Source of the DNA: Gluconobacter morbifer G707
Lineage (GTDB): Bacteria; Pseudomonadota; Alphaproteobacteria; Acetobacterales; Acetobacteraceae
Reading direction: 5' to 3'
NCBI RefSeq assembly: GCF_000234355.1
Contig: NZ_AGQV01000010.1
Span: 248,001-312,000, forward strand
DNA length: 64,000 nucleotides
Below are positions 9,775-18,730 of the stretch, piece after piece (within the stretch, counting starts at the first letter, position 1; the number at the start of each line of letters is the position of its first letter). A program made the translations under genes and the position numbers. Below the pieces are notes generated by a model. It saw only the letters and a program-made list of their open reading frames with translations, made no database searches and was not told the DNA's origin.

Positions 9775-9873
9775 TCAGGACAGCGGAAGCTCACGGGCCG
9801 TTCCTTCCTCCACCAAGGTCAGCCAGCTTCGGACGAGAATAGCTCCCAGAAGCATGCAAAGCACATATTTCAT
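9775..9873 (-). CDS. Small 32-residue membrane peptide (putative)
   Basis: A 33-codon frame begins ATG AAA TAT and is preceded by a strong AAGGGAG with a 6-7 base spacer. The product starts MKYVLCMLLGAILVRSWLTL, a single hydrophobic segment, then a short polar tail. It ends about 10 bases from the convergent 171-residue protein gene. The ribosome binding site and hydrophobic profile are good, but at this length a chance frame remains possible. Its function is unknown. Confidence 0.4.
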   Translation of the reverse strand: MKYVLCMLLGAILVRSWLTLVEEGTARELPLS

Positions 9874-9984
9874 ACTCAACTCCCTTTCAGCCGCACGATG
9901 TCAGCCGAATGTGACGGAGCAGAGAAGGAAATGTGACAATATAAGACCGCTCTGCTCGGATTTACGCAGCCGGTAATACGCACC

Positions 9985-10021
9985 AACCCTAATCAGGGTT
10001 TCTCCCCGCCTGTCCGGCGGG
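9985..10021 (-). terminator. Two hairpins downstream of the kinase gene
   Basis: Two perfect 6-bp hairpins lie just past the end of the minus-strand dak-type gene: CCCGCC/GGCGGG around TGTCC (10005-10021), and AACCCT/AGGGTT around AATC (9985-10000). T runs are poor, so this is a possible terminator or RNA-stability end of the tetritol operon. Confidence 0.4.
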
Positions 10022-10057
10022 AAGTTTTCCCCCTGGATTACTGCAGGATCCGGCCCT

Positions 10058-11818
10058 TCATCCCACCATCCCATGCAACTGTTCCACATCACTGAACGGA
10101 ACCATGGCGCCCTTTTCCAGCTCCTCACCCACGACACGGGTGCAGAGCGCCAGCGAAAGCGCGCCGGCATCCGGATGTCCCTTGCTGCGTTCGCCATGCG
10201 TGCGTGCCCGGCCAAGACGGGGCAGCAGGTCGCGGGTCGCTTCAGCGGCCTTCCGGGCCGCAAGAGCCGCTGCCTGCCAGGCGGGAACCAGATCCTCTCC
10301 GGCCCGCAGTTCACGGTCCAGCGTGTCTACGAAGGGTACGAGCGCATCGATCAGGGTCTTGTCCCCCGGCTTGGCATGACCAAGCTCCATGACGCGCTCC
10401 ATGCTGTTGCGAACGCCACGTGCCAGGTGCTCCGCTACCGGCAGGCGGGAATCATCCAGCGCCAGACTGAAGGCCCGCAGCCCTTCACCCCACAGCGCCC
10501 CGGATGTCCCTCCCGCCCGGTCCGCCCAGGCATCGGCCGCTGCGGCCAGAACGGTCGCCGGCCCGGCTCCCTCATCAGCAGCGGCACAGGCCGCACGCGC
10601 TGCGGCAGCCGATCCACGCGCCATGCCCTGCCCATGATCGCCATCCCCGGCCTGTGCATCGATATGACCAAGCTCAGTCTCTGCTGCCGCCAGGGCCTTG
10701 CCCAGACTGACCATGAGGCTCGCCACACAGGCCCCGCCACGCCGGCCCTGCGTCGTGGTCGAGCGCATGTATACAACCGGCGTTTCAGCTTCCACTTTCA
10801 CATCGGAGATCCCGTCTTCCTGAATCCCGGTATGGAACAGTGCCGCAGTCTCGACGGGTGCCCGCCAGAACCGTTCCAGTTCCTCATCCAGCCAGGTCAT
10901 CGTCAGCGAACAGCCTGCCATGTCTAGACTGGTCACATATTCCCCCACCAGTGGCGCCACCAATGTCAGGCCAGCCTCCTCGAGCATGGGGCCAAGAGCC
11001 GTCCACAGCACGAAAAGCTCTTCCTGTTTCGTACTGCCGAGACCATTCAGCATGAGCGCAACCCGCCGGGGCGCATCCGCAGGGAGTTCCGCCAGCAGAT
11101 GATCCAGTAGCAGCCGGGCCAGCACTTCAGGTGTCGTAATATCCTGCTCGTCGATCCCTGGCTCACCATGCACGCCCAGTCCCAGCGCCATCCGGTTCCG
11201 GGAAACCTCGAACAGCTTTTCCTTCTCTCCGGGAAGCGTGCAGCCATCGAACGCCACACCAAAGGTCCGCGTCTGACGGTTGGCGCGCTGTCCTACCGCC
11301 TCAACCCGATCAAGGTCGAGCCCTGCCTCGGCCGCCGCGCCCAGAATCTTGAAGACGATCATGTCCCCTGCAATGCCACGGCGCTTTTCATGAACCTCCG
11401 GCCCGGCGCTGGCCACATCGTCGCTGGTGGCCAGCAGACGGACATCGTAGCCTTCCTCCCGCAGCCGGTCTGCAGCAATCCCGAAATTCAGCACATCGCC
11501 GGCATAATTGCCGTAACCCAGGATAATGCCGCCCCCCAGATCGGCCTGCCGCGCCACGCTCTTGATGGCCTGCGTGGACGGAGACGCGAAGATATCACCG
11601 GCAACGGCGGCATCCGCCATCCCCTTCCCGACATATCCGGCAAAAGCCGGGTAATGTCCGGACCCACCACCGAGTACGACAGCTACCTTGCCTTTTGCGC
11701 CTGGACGGGCACGAACGACACCACTGCGCACAAGACGGACAAGGTCATGATGAACCATGCTGAAACCACGCAGCGCCGAAGCCGCGAACAGGGAAGCGTC
11801 ACCGCAGATTTTGGTCAT
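10058..11818 (-). CDS. DhaK-DhaL fusion kinase, probable erythrulose/ketotetrose kinase
   Basis: This ATP-dependent kinase joins an N-terminal DhaK substrate domain (about residues 1-330) to a C-terminal DhaL nucleotide domain (about 380-585). The substrate loop reads GGGSGHYPAFAGYVG, where true dihydroxyacetone kinases usually have GSGHEPxHxGYVG. GLGVHGEPGI holds the His that binds the ketone covalently, and DAQAGDGDHGQG holds the metal-binding acids. AGGAG sits one base before the first ATG but seven before the second, so the second was taken. It is the last gene of an ABC-transporter operon with TpiA- and RpiB-like isomerases. This suggests a ketotetrose such as erythrulose rather than dihydroxyacetone, by analogy with the mycobacterial erythrulose kinases. 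Confidence 0.88.
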   Translation of the reverse strand: MTKICGDASLFAASALRGFSMVHHDLVRLVRSGVVRARPGAKGKVAVVLGGGSGHYPAFAGYVGKGMADAAVAGDIFASPSTQAIKSVARQADLGGGIILGYGNYAGDVLNFGIAADRLREEGYDVRLLATSDDVASAGPEVHEKRRGIAGDMIVFKILGAAAEAGLDLDRVEAVGQRANRQTRTFGVAFDGCTLPGEKEKLFEVSRNRMALGLGVHGEPGIDEQDITTPEVLARLLLDHLLAELPADAPRRVALMLNGLGSTKQEELFVLWTALGPMLEEAGLTLVAPLVGEYVTSLDMAGCSLTMTWLDEELERFWRAPVETAALFHTGIQEDGISDVKVEAETPVVYMRSTTTQGRRGGACVASLMVSLGKALAAAETELGHIDAQAGDGDHGQGMARGSAAAARAACAAADEGAGPATVLAAAADAWADRAGGTSGALWGEGLRAFSLALDDSRLPVAEHLARGVRNSMERVMELGHAKPGDKTLIDALVPFVDTLDRELRAGEDLVPAWQAAALAARKAAEATRDLLPRLGRARTHGERSKGHPDAGALSLALCTRVVGEELEKGAMVPFSDVEQLHGMVG

Positions 11819-11854
11819 TTTCATTCTCCTTGAAAGAGGCGGAAGCGTGGAAAA

Positions 11855-12886
11855 TCAGGCTGCATCACGGTTGAGATAACGGCGGGCCAGCGCGTCGAAG
11901 GAAATGGCCAGAACCACGATCCCACCGCTGACAACCGACTGCCAGTAAGGCGAGATCCCAAAGAGAACGATGATGTCCTCGATGATCCCGATGATCACTG
12001 CGCCAAGCACCGCCCCGACCGGGCTTCCGAGGCCACCTGTCGTCGCCACGCCCCCGATGACGGCGGCGGCAATCGGAGACAGGACCCATGTATCGCCGAT
12101 GGACGGCTGGGCCGTACCCAGACGCGCAACCATCAGGATGCCCGCCAGCGCAGACAGGAAACCGGCGAGAGCGAACGCGCCCATGCGGATGGCATTGACC
12201 CGGATACCCAGCATTCGTGCCGCCTGGGCATTGCTGCCAATGGCGTAGATGTATCGTCCGACCGGCGTTCGCATCATGACGAACGCCACAACGGCCAGAC
12301 ACACTGCCAGCACCACGAACGGCACCGGAAAACCAAACACGAGACCGCGCCCGAGGAACGAGATGTCATGCGGAACACCCGTAATCGCGACGCCCTTGGT
12401 CATCACGAGGTTGGCTCCGCCATAAACGCCCGCCATACCAATGGTCAGGACAAGAGAGTGGAGGCGAAGCTGCGTGATCAGCAGACCGTTCACCAGCCCG
12501 CATGCCGCCCCCAGCATCAGGCAGATGACCAGGGAGAGCCACGGGTTCAGCCCCATCTGAACCATCAGGATACCACCCGCAACGCCCGAAAGCCCGCCAA
12601 TTGCCCCGACGGACAGATCCAGCTCCCCGAGAATCATCAGGATGGACTGGCCGATCGTCACCAGCCCCACGAAAGCAAGGGCCCGGGCAATGATGACCAT
12701 GTTGAACGTTGTCAGGAAGTGCGGCGAAAGCGCGCAGGAAATCCCGAAGATCAGCAGCATCGCCACGACCACACCACCCAGCGGATTGGTGGCAAGGCGG
12801 GACATCATGGCCCGAAGGGAAGATGTCTTCGGTGGCGTGGGTGGTGCAGCCGGCGCGGGAGCCGGGAATGCGGGTTCAAGCGACAT
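11855..12886 (-). CDS. Sugar ABC transporter permease, RbsC type
   Basis: This is a BPD-transp_2 family inner-membrane permease of about 343 residues with 8-10 hydrophobic helices. A proline/alanine-rich cytoplasmic N-terminus comes first. The C-terminal half carries VIGGVATTGGLGSPVGAVLGA, the coupling-helix region typical of ribose-type permeases. The start MSLEPAF was chosen because GGAG lies seven bases upstream. It overlaps the end of the ATPase gene by 11 bases, so the two are translationally coupled. Together with the ATPase and binding protein it forms one importer, probably for erythritol or a related small polyol or ketose. Confidence 0.92.
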   Translation of the reverse strand: MSLEPAFPAPAPAAPPTPPKTSSLRAMMSRLATNPLGGVVVAMLLIFGISCALSPHFLTTFNMVIIARALAFVGLVTIGQSILMILGELDLSVGAIGGLSGVAGGILMVQMGLNPWLSLVICLMLGAACGLVNGLLITQLRLHSLVLTIGMAGVYGGANLVMTKGVAITGVPHDISFLGRGLVFGFPVPFVVLAVCLAVVAFVMMRTPVGRYIYAIGSNAQAARMLGIRVNAIRMGAFALAGFLSALAGILMVARLGTAQPSIGDTWVLSPIAAAVIGGVATTGGLGSPVGAVLGAVIIGIIEDIIVLFGISPYWQSVVSGGIVVLAISFDALARRYLNRDAA

Positions 12887-14381
12887 GATGGGTCTCCGGG
12901 GCGCCAATGATCGCGCCGACTAGCGTGTTGACATCAGTGGTGGCCTGATCGAACGATCCCGTAATCCGGCCGGAATACATGGTGATGATCCGGGACGCAC
13001 AGCGCTGGAGTTCGGTCATTTCCGAAGAGACGAGGATGATGCCTACTCCCTCTTCAGCCAGCTGCTGCATGATCCGGTAGATCTGGAATTTGGTCCCGAT
13101 ATCGATGCCCTTCGTCGGTTCATCGAAAATCAGGACACGCGGCCTGCTGGCCATGGCCCGTCCGATAATCGCCTTCTGCTGGTTCCCGCCGGACAGATAG
13201 ACGATCTTCTTTCCCGTTGAGGACGTCCGGACATCGAACTGGCTGACCGTCTCCGCGACGACATCTCTTTCTTTCGAAGAGGAAATGATGCCGCCACGCT
13301 TCATCCGGTCCAGTACGGACAGGCTGATGTTCTCCCGCACACTCAGCAGAGGAAAAATGCCGTGATGCTTGCGCTCTTCCGACAGATAGACCATCCCCAT
13401 CGCCACTGCCCTATCTGTCCGTCCCCGCGGGATTTCCTTTCCGTACAGGGTGCAGTGGCCCGCCGTGGCGCGGTGATAGCCGAACATGGTCTGCATCACT
13501 TCCGACCGCCCTGCCCCGACCAGTCCGGCAAAGCCAAGGATCTCACCCCGCCGCAGATCGAAGGACACATCCGAGAACCCGGGTCCTGAAAGATGTTTAG
13601 CGCTCAAGATAATCTCGTCATCCTGCACGGACATGCGCGGCTGGAACTTCTCGTCCAGTTGGACTGAACTGCCCGACATCAACCGGATCAGATGCTCTTC
13701 CGTCATCCCTTCCATCGGATGCGTGCCAACGCTGCGCCCGTTCCGCAGAACGGTCACCGTGTTCCCCAGCGCGAAGATCTCTTCCATCTTGTGCGAGACG
13801 AATACGATAGCGCATCCCTCATCCCGCAACTGGCGGATGATCCTGAACAGATGCTCGGTCTCATTCGCGGTCAGGGATGATGTCGGCTCATCCAGGATCA
13901 GAACCTTGAATTCCTCACGACAGGCTGCCCGCGCGATCTGGAGAAGCTGCTGGTCCGGCACGCTGATGCGACTGACAAGCTGCCCCGGTTTCGCATGGAT
14001 GCCAAACCGCCTGATGAATGTCGCGGCTGCCTTTTCCATGGCCCTGTGCGACACGGTCAGATGCGCGAACCCGGAGCGCTCGAACGGCATGAACATGTTT
14101 TCCGCAACCGTCATGGACGGAAACAGATTCAGCTCCTGCGGAACGTACGCCACCTTTTCGAACAGCTCCGGATGTTCCCGTACATCCTGCCCTTCGATCA
14201 GAAGCCGGCCTTCATCCGGGACCACAAGTCCCGTCAGGATCTTGATGAGCGTGGATTTCCCCGCGCCATTCTCGCCGGCAAGGATATGCACCTTCCCCGG
14301 CTCAAGCGTCAGATCCACATGATCCAGCGCAACAACACCGGGATAGGCCTTGCGAACGGCTTCTACCTGTAAAACTGTCAT
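12876..14381 (-). CDS. Sugar ABC transporter ATP-binding protein, RbsA type
   Basis: This 501-residue protein has two fused ABC cassettes, as in RbsA, XylG and MglA. The first has Walker A GENGAGKST near residue 37 and Walker B VLILDEPTSSLT. The second has the degenerate loop GLVGAGRSE and a signature YLSGGNQQKAIIGR with Walker B VLIFDEPTKGID. Degeneration of the second P-loop is normal in this family. It powers import with the overlapping permease and the upstream binding protein. Its specificity is set by the binding protein and is inferred from the operon. Confidence 0.95.
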   Translation of the reverse strand: MTVLQVEAVRKAYPGVVALDHVDLTLEPGKVHILAGENGAGKSTLIKILTGLVVPDEGRLLIEGQDVREHPELFEKVAYVPQELNLFPSMTVAENMFMPFERSGFAHLTVSHRAMEKAAATFIRRFGIHAKPGQLVSRISVPDQQLLQIARAACREEFKVLILDEPTSSLTANETEHLFRIIRQLRDEGCAIVFVSHKMEEIFALGNTVTVLRNGRSVGTHPMEGMTEEHLIRLMSGSSVQLDEKFQPRMSVQDDEIILSAKHLSGPGFSDVSFDLRRGEILGFAGLVGAGRSEVMQTMFGYHRATAGHCTLYGKEIPRGRTDRAVAMGMVYLSEERKHHGIFPLLSVRENISLSVLDRMKRGGIISSSKERDVVAETVSQFDVRTSSTGKKIVYLSGGNQQKAIIGRAMASRPRVLIFDEPTKGIDIGTKFQIYRIMQQLAEEGVGIILVSSEMTELQRCASRIITMYSGRITGSFDQATTDVNTLVGAIIGAPETHHVA

Positions 14382-14417
14382 GGCCGCTGCTCCGTCGTTT
14401 CGGTCGTTACGGAAAAA

Positions 14418-15338
14418 TCAGATGTTCTTCTTCGTCAGCATATCGATACCGGTATCGATATATTTCGGGGTCTTGTTGCCTGTCGCGCTCTGCCAGGCGG
14501 AAACAACCGACCAGTAACCCTGCATTTCCGGACGGCTTGAAGCCGAGGAATCCGCCACGCCTTCCTTGATGAGCTGGATCATGTCGTTGAGGTTATCGAG
14601 ACCGACCTCACGCACCTTTCCAACCTGGCCGTTCTCCCGGATGGCCTGCCCGACACCCACCGGTCCCGACGCATCACACTCTACCCAGCCCACGAGGTTG
14701 GGATGAGCCTGCATGATGGCGGATGCCTGCTTCTGCGCCGTTTCGATGCTGTCATTGTCTACGCCCGTCGCTACAAGCTTGACGTCCGGATACCGGGCAA
14801 AGACCTTTTTCTCGCATTCTGCACGCAGCGTATGATTAGGCGCGGTTGGCACGCCCATCATGATGGCCACCTCACCCTTCTTGCCGATCAGTTCGACCAG
14901 ACGCTCCGCGGCCATCGTGCCCTGCTCGCAGAAATCCGCCCCCACAGCCGTCACGTTCATACCTTCTGGCGGCAGGGAATCGAACACCGTCATCGGGATC
15001 TTCTCCTCGACGGCCTCATCCATGGTGGCGCGGTTGCCCTTCTCATCCAGCAGGTCAAGGATCAGACCATCCGGATGGGTCGCTATAGCCCGCTCGATGA
15101 TGTCATTCTGCGATGAGACATCCGCCGTCTGGGGCGCGCGGTATTCAATGACCACTTTCCGCCCCGTCGTGCGGCTCAGCATGTCCGCCGCCGCCTGTGC
15201 TCCCGCATTGGCCTTGTCGAACCACGGATGCACAGTTTTCGGGATCAGGACGAACCGCAGGGGGGCTGAACTGTCTGCCGCGTGAGCCGCAAAAGGCGCA
15301 GCCGCCAGCATTACGGAAAGAGCAATAACCGCTTTCAT
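14418..15338 (-). CDS. Periplasmic sugar-binding protein (type I, RbsB-like)
   Basis: A clear signal peptide (MKAVIALSVMLAAAPFAAHA, with cleavage before ADSS) precedes a two-lobed periplasmic binding protein. The mature part shows the family pattern FVLIPKTVHPWFDKA, then AIATHPDGLILD, and VGLDNLNDMIQLIKEGV near the C-terminus. It captures the substrate for the adjacent RbsA/RbsC importer. The gene lies between the RpiB-like isomerase and the ATPase on the same strand. An erythritol or erythrulose ligand is an inference from the enzymes around it. Confidence 0.92.
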   Translation of the reverse strand: MKAVIALSVMLAAAPFAAHAADSSAPLRFVLIPKTVHPWFDKANAGAQAAADMLSRTTGRKVVIEYRAPQTADVSSQNDIIERAIATHPDGLILDLLDEKGNRATMDEAVEEKIPMTVFDSLPPEGMNVTAVGADFCEQGTMAAERLVELIGKKGEVAIMMGVPTAPNHTLRAECEKKVFARYPDVKLVATGVDNDSIETAQKQASAIMQAHPNLVGWVECDASGPVGVGQAIRENGQVGKVREVGLDNLNDMIQLIKEGVADSSASSRPEMQGYWSVVSAWQSATGNKTPKYIDTGIDMLTKKNI

Positions 15339-15392
15339 TCTTCTATTCTTTCTCAGGTTCTGGCCGTTATTACAGCCAGACGTTCCTTTATT

Positions 15393-15875
15393 TCAGCAAA
15401 CGGCGCCAGCTGGTATTTTCTGACGGTATTTCTGACCGAGCGCATCAATACCCGCCACATTCCGCGCGGACGGACTTCTGGGATCGAATGTGCAGTCCAG
15501 CCAGGCATCAACAATCGTCTTGGCCAGTTCCGGCCCGATAACGCGTGCGCCCATGGTGATGATATGCGCGTTATTGGACAGGGCCGCCCGCTCGGCAGAA
15601 TAGGTATCGTGCGTCAGGGCAGCACGGATACCGGGAATCTTGTTGGCGGAGATGCATACCCCGATCCCCGTCCCACAGATCAGAATGCCCCGATCATATT
15701 CCCCCTTCAGAACCGCCAGGGAAACACGCTCGCTCAGCACCGGATAAAGCTCCGGTACATTGTCATCGGGATGAGACATGTCGATCACGACATGGCGTCC
15801 CGTCCGGGACAGATGCTCGGCAATGATTTTCGCCAGACCTTCGCCAGCGCTGTCGCCACCAATTGCAATACGCAT
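15393..15875 (-). CDS. RpiB-type sugar-phosphate isomerase (EryI-like)
   Basis: This LacAB/RpiB family isomerase of 160 residues interconverts an aldose and a ketose phosphate. [14 protein letters not shown] forms the phosphate-binding N-terminus, where ordinary RpiB has a GxDHAGxxLK pattern. [21 protein letters not shown] holds the active-site Cys-Gly-Thr-Gly region, and [17 protein letters not shown] follows. In Brucella an RpiB homologue, EryI, makes D-erythrose-4-phosphate from a tetrulose phosphate. The position beside a DeoR regulator and a TpiA-like gene copies the rhizobial eryR-tpiB-rpiB set. GGAG spacing favours the second ATG over the first, which lies six bases upstream. Confidence 0.88.
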   Translation of the reverse strand: MRIAIGGDSAGEGLAKIIAEHLSRTGRHVVIDMSHPDDNVPELYPVLSERVSLAVLKGEYDRGILICGTGIGVCISANKIPGIRAALTHDTYSAERAALSNNAHIITMGARVIGPELAKTIVDAWLDCTFDPRSPSARNVAGIDALGQKYRQKIPAGAVC

Positions 15876-15901
15876 GACCATTCTCCGTTTTTTCGACTGT
15901 G

Positions 15902-16714
15902 TCAGGTTGCCGCACGCTCTGCATGCGATACTGTGGCGATCCGGAGAGCGACCCCGGCGGACGCCAGGCGCTCCACCTGTTCAGGGCTGATGCCGTCATC
16001 CGTAATCACCACGTCAAACTCCGATAGATCGGCAAGTCTGTTCAGGACGCTGATCCCGAACTTCCGGCTGTCCACCATCAGCACACGCCAGTCAGCCTGC
16101 CTCATCATTGCCGTCTTGATCTTGATGAGGTCTTCATCCTGATGATAGGCGGCTGTGCCATGGATGGCCCCGGCAGACATGAACAGCGTGTCGATCCGCA
16201 GCGTTGCCAGGCTCCGCTCACACAGAACACCCGCAAACGCATCAAAAGCCGTGCTGTAATGTCCCCCCAGGCCAATCAGCGTCACATCCTGCAAACGCCC
16301 AGCCATCATGCCGAGGCCCAGACTGTTGGTGATGACCGTCAGCGAGCCCAGTTCTTCCAGATGATCCGCCAGAAAACGGACGGTCGTGGAATCATCAAGT
16401 GCAACTGTGTCACCCGGCCTGATCATGGATGCCGCCATACCGGCAATAGCAGCCTTCTGGCGCACGGCCTGATCCAGCCTGTACATGACGCTTCCTGCCG
16501 AAACCCCGCTGGGCCACGCCGTCACAGCATTCCCCACCTTGCGCAGAAGACCCTGCGCTACAAGCATCTGCAGATCCCGGCTGAGCGATATCCGGTTAAC
16601 GACAAACCGCTCTCCCAGCGCCGCGACAGAGACCGGTCCCTGCATCGTCACATAATCCAGAATGGCCCGGCGCCGGCCGGACACACCCCGTGGAGCGGAC
16701 AGAACGCCGGACAT
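15902..16714 (-). CDS. DeoR-family repressor of the tetritol locus (EryR-like)
   Basis: This 270-residue DeoR/GlpR regulator has an N-terminal winged helix (about residues 10-65, with [23 protein letters not shown]) and a C-terminal sugar-phosphate sensor. The sensor carries [30 protein letters not shown] and [10 protein letters not shown]. Its start codon overlaps the stop of the TpiA-like gene by one base, and the RpiB-like gene follows 27 bases later. The order tpi-regulator-rpiB fits the rhizobial eryR-tpiB-rpiB arrangement, where the DeoR protein controls tetritol use. The 18-bp palindrome upstream of the tpi gene is a likely operator. The effector is probably a phosphorylated tetrulose, by inference. 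Confidence 0.88.
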   Translation of the reverse strand: MSGVLSAPRGVSGRRRAILDYVTMQGPVSVAALGERFVVNRISLSRDLQMLVAQGLLRKVGNAVTAWPSGVSAGSVMYRLDQAVRQKAAIAGMAASMIRPGDTVALDDSTTVRFLADHLEELGSLTVITNSLGLGMMAGRLQDVTLIGLGGHYSTAFDAFAGVLCERSLATLRIDTLFMSAGAIHGTAAYHQDEDLIKIKTAMMRQADWRVLMVDSRKFGISVLNRLADLSEFDVVITDDGISPEQVERLASAGVALRIATVSHAERAAT

Positions 16715-17502
16715 CAGGCTGCGACCTCACGCTCGACGACAATGCTGATACTGTCGATGATCGCCTTGAAGCCCGTCACCTCCCATGCCGCACGTCCGAC
16801 AAACACACCGTCCACATTCGGCAGGGTCACATAGCCATAGGCATTGTCCAGCGTAACGCTGCCGCCATAGAGCAGTGGAATACAGGCAGCGATCTCTTCT
16901 CCCGCGATACCCTCCAGCGCGCGGCGCAGATGGGCATGTACGCCCGCCACGCAGTCTTTATCCGCCGCACGCCCCTTCGTCCCGATCGCCCAGACGGGTT
17001 CATATGCAATGAGAACATGCGGCAGTTCTTCCGCGGAAAGGCCATGCAGCGCTATTTTCGTCTGACGCGCGAGTGTTTCGAGGGAAACCCCGAATTCATA
17101 TTCGTCAGACGTATCCCCGACACACACAAGTGGCCGCAGACCGTGCCTGACGGCGGCGCGGACTTTCCGGTTAACCGTCCAATCAGTCTCCCCGAAATGC
17201 TCCCGCCGCTCGGAATGACCGATCTCAACCAGTGCCGCACCGCATTCCCGGATCATGCTCGGAGAAATTTCCCCAGTCCAGGCGCCGCTGTCATCCCAGT
17301 GCATGTTCTGGGCTCCGACCAGAAGATCACTGTTATGAAGAATGGTGCAGACATCCTTTAGGGATGTGAAAGGCGGTATGACAAAAGGCTGGATGTCGGG
17401 TGGAGCATTATACAGTTCCAGACTGCGGGCTGCCGTGATGGCTTCCGCAGGCCCCTTGTTCATCTTCCAGCTCGTCCCGACCCAGACTGGCTTATGATCC
17501 AT
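16714..17502 (-). CDS. TpiA-like triose/tetrose-phosphate isomerase (EryH-like)
   Basis: A triosephosphate-isomerase barrel of about 262 residues. The catalytic Lys lies in VGTSWKMNKG, the His in VEIGHSERREHFG and the Glu in AYEPVWAIGTKG, followed by LYGGSVTLDNA as phosphate loop. The GTSWKMNK variant, in place of GNWKMN, is what distant TpiA2/EryH proteins of ery loci show. It begins after an excellent AAAGGAGG; an earlier in-frame ATG at 17553 has no such support. In Brucella EryH isomerises tetrulose 4-phosphate. A housekeeping TpiA would be expected elsewhere in the genome. Confidence 0.88.
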   Translation of the reverse strand: MDHKPVWVGTSWKMNKGPAEAITAARSLELYNAPPDIQPFVIPPFTSLKDVCTILHNSDLLVGAQNMHWDDSGAWTGEISPSMIRECGAALVEIGHSERREHFGETDWTVNRKVRAAVRHGLRPLVCVGDTSDEYEFGVSLETLARQTKIALHGLSAEELPHVLIAYEPVWAIGTKGRAADKDCVAGVHAHLRRALEGIAGEEIAACIPLLYGGSVTLDNAYGYVTLPNVDGVFVGRAAWEVTGFKAIIDSISIVVEREVAA

Positions 17503-17583
17503 GACCGATCCTCCTTTCACTGGCCCCCTCAGGGCGATTTCACAAAACGCCATAATCAGTAACTGAATACTTTATCGCTAAAC

Positions 17584-17607
17584 CATAACACTCATAACGT
17601 TATGAGT
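17584..17607. promoter_or_regulatory. DeoR-type operator: 18-bp perfect palindrome
   Basis: ACTCATAACGTTATGAGT at 17590-17607 is a perfect 18-bp palindrome. It is preceded by a further CATAAC half site at 17584-17589, giving CATAAC, CATAAC, GTTATG at close spacing. It lies about 85 bases upstream of the TpiA-like gene start, in the 190-base gap after the aldolase-like gene. The regulator gene is second in the downstream operon, so autoregulation by the DeoR protein is likely. Confidence 0.6.
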
Positions 17608-17743
17608 CTCGAAAATAGCGAGATATTTTCAGATCAAAGGATGGTGTTAAATCTGTCCGGATGTGTCTGCCTCCGGGCAAACTCTCTATATCCGTTGCAA
17701 AAAGGATTTTCCCGCCCCTGCCCGACATCCGTCAGGCGCGGGA

Positions 17744-18727
17744 TCAGGCTGCCCGCTCGAGCAGAACGGTTTCCGTCACGGCATTGTCCGTCTCATAGGC
17801 TCGCCCGGCACGGATCCCTTTGTGCGCCAGACCTTCATGGTAGAACTGTGTCGCTTCATTGGGGGAAAGCGCCCCGTCCGTCACGCGCCTCATGGCATCG
17901 ATCAGCAATTGCGGATCATCTGCATCAACAATTTTGCGGCCAAACAATGCCGCCCGCGCGCCGCAGTTGTGGGCCTGATGAAGCAGTTCCAGACAATCCC
18001 GCGTTGTCCCGCTTCCCCCTCCCATGATGCCGACGATCAATGTCGGATCATAGGCACAGAGCTCCGTCAGTGCTTCAGCTCCATTATAGGGCACTTTCAG
18101 GAAAACCGGTCGCTCATCCCGACGCAGCCCGGCAAGACAGCGCGCGATCATGTCATTCAGGAAAAAACCGCGGTCCGAGCTTGCAATCCTTCTTTCATTC
18201 GGATTGAAAATTTCCAGAAAATAGGAAAAACGACGCTTCTGCGCATCTTCCCGGAACCGGGCGAAAGCTTCCAGCGCCAGTACATCCTGTTCTGCGTCTC
18301 CGTTGAATGTCATGGAATACAATCCAAGATTGGTCTGCGCCGTTTTCAGCGACGCCGAACGGAACGGAACGGATTTCTGGCTCTGATACGTCCCGCCCCG
18401 ACCACGCCACAGATCCGTCGTGTCATTGGCGCGGATCGCGGACTGGATGCGTGTTCCGGCAAAGGCGTCTTCCTCCACCAGCATTTCGAGGATCGAAACA
18501 GATGTCAGCATGAGATCGACGATATCCTGTTTCAGAATACCGCAGATCTCGTTCACGTATTGCCGCCGCGTCCGGAAACGGGACCGTCCGTCCACCGGAT
18601 CCCGAACGTGTCCCATGGCGCTGATCCCGGCAGCCATGTCGGAATCTTTGGCGTCAGCAAGAATGAAATCATACCGGCTGTCTTCACCCGCCATCATGCG
18701 GGCGATCTTTTCTTCATAACGATTCAT
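17744..18727 (-). CDS. Class I aldolase-fold protein of the tetritol locus
   Basis: This 327-residue protein looks like a DeoC/LacD/FbaB-type (alpha/beta)8 aldolase. PVFLKVPYNG offers a possible Schiff-base Lys in a late strand. LIVGIMGGGSGTTRDCLELL followed by GARAALFGRKI forms a typical phosphate-binding end. The early RFRTRRQYVNEICGILKQD and DLMLTSVSILEML segments fit the first strands. It starts 3 bases after the GlpD-like gene ends, so it belongs to the kinase-dehydrogenase operon. EryC, the racemase that normally follows EryA and EryB, is missing from the locus, and this protein sits in its place. It may epimerise or cleave tetrulose phosphate; neither activity is proven by the sequence. 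Confidence 0.75.
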   Translation of the reverse strand: MNRYEEKIARMMAGEDSRYDFILADAKDSDMAAGISAMGHVRDPVDGRSRFRTRRQYVNEICGILKQDIVDLMLTSVSILEMLVEEDAFAGTRIQSAIRANDTTDLWRGRGGTYQSQKSVPFRSASLKTAQTNLGLYSMTFNGDAEQDVLALEAFARFREDAQKRRFSYFLEIFNPNERRIASSDRGFFLNDMIARCLAGLRRDERPVFLKVPYNGAEALTELCAYDPTLIVGIMGGGSGTTRDCLELLHQAHNCGARAALFGRKIVDADDPQLLIDAMRRVTDGALSPNEATQFYHEGLAHKGIRAGRAYETDNAVTETVLLERAA

Positions 18728-18730
18728 CGC

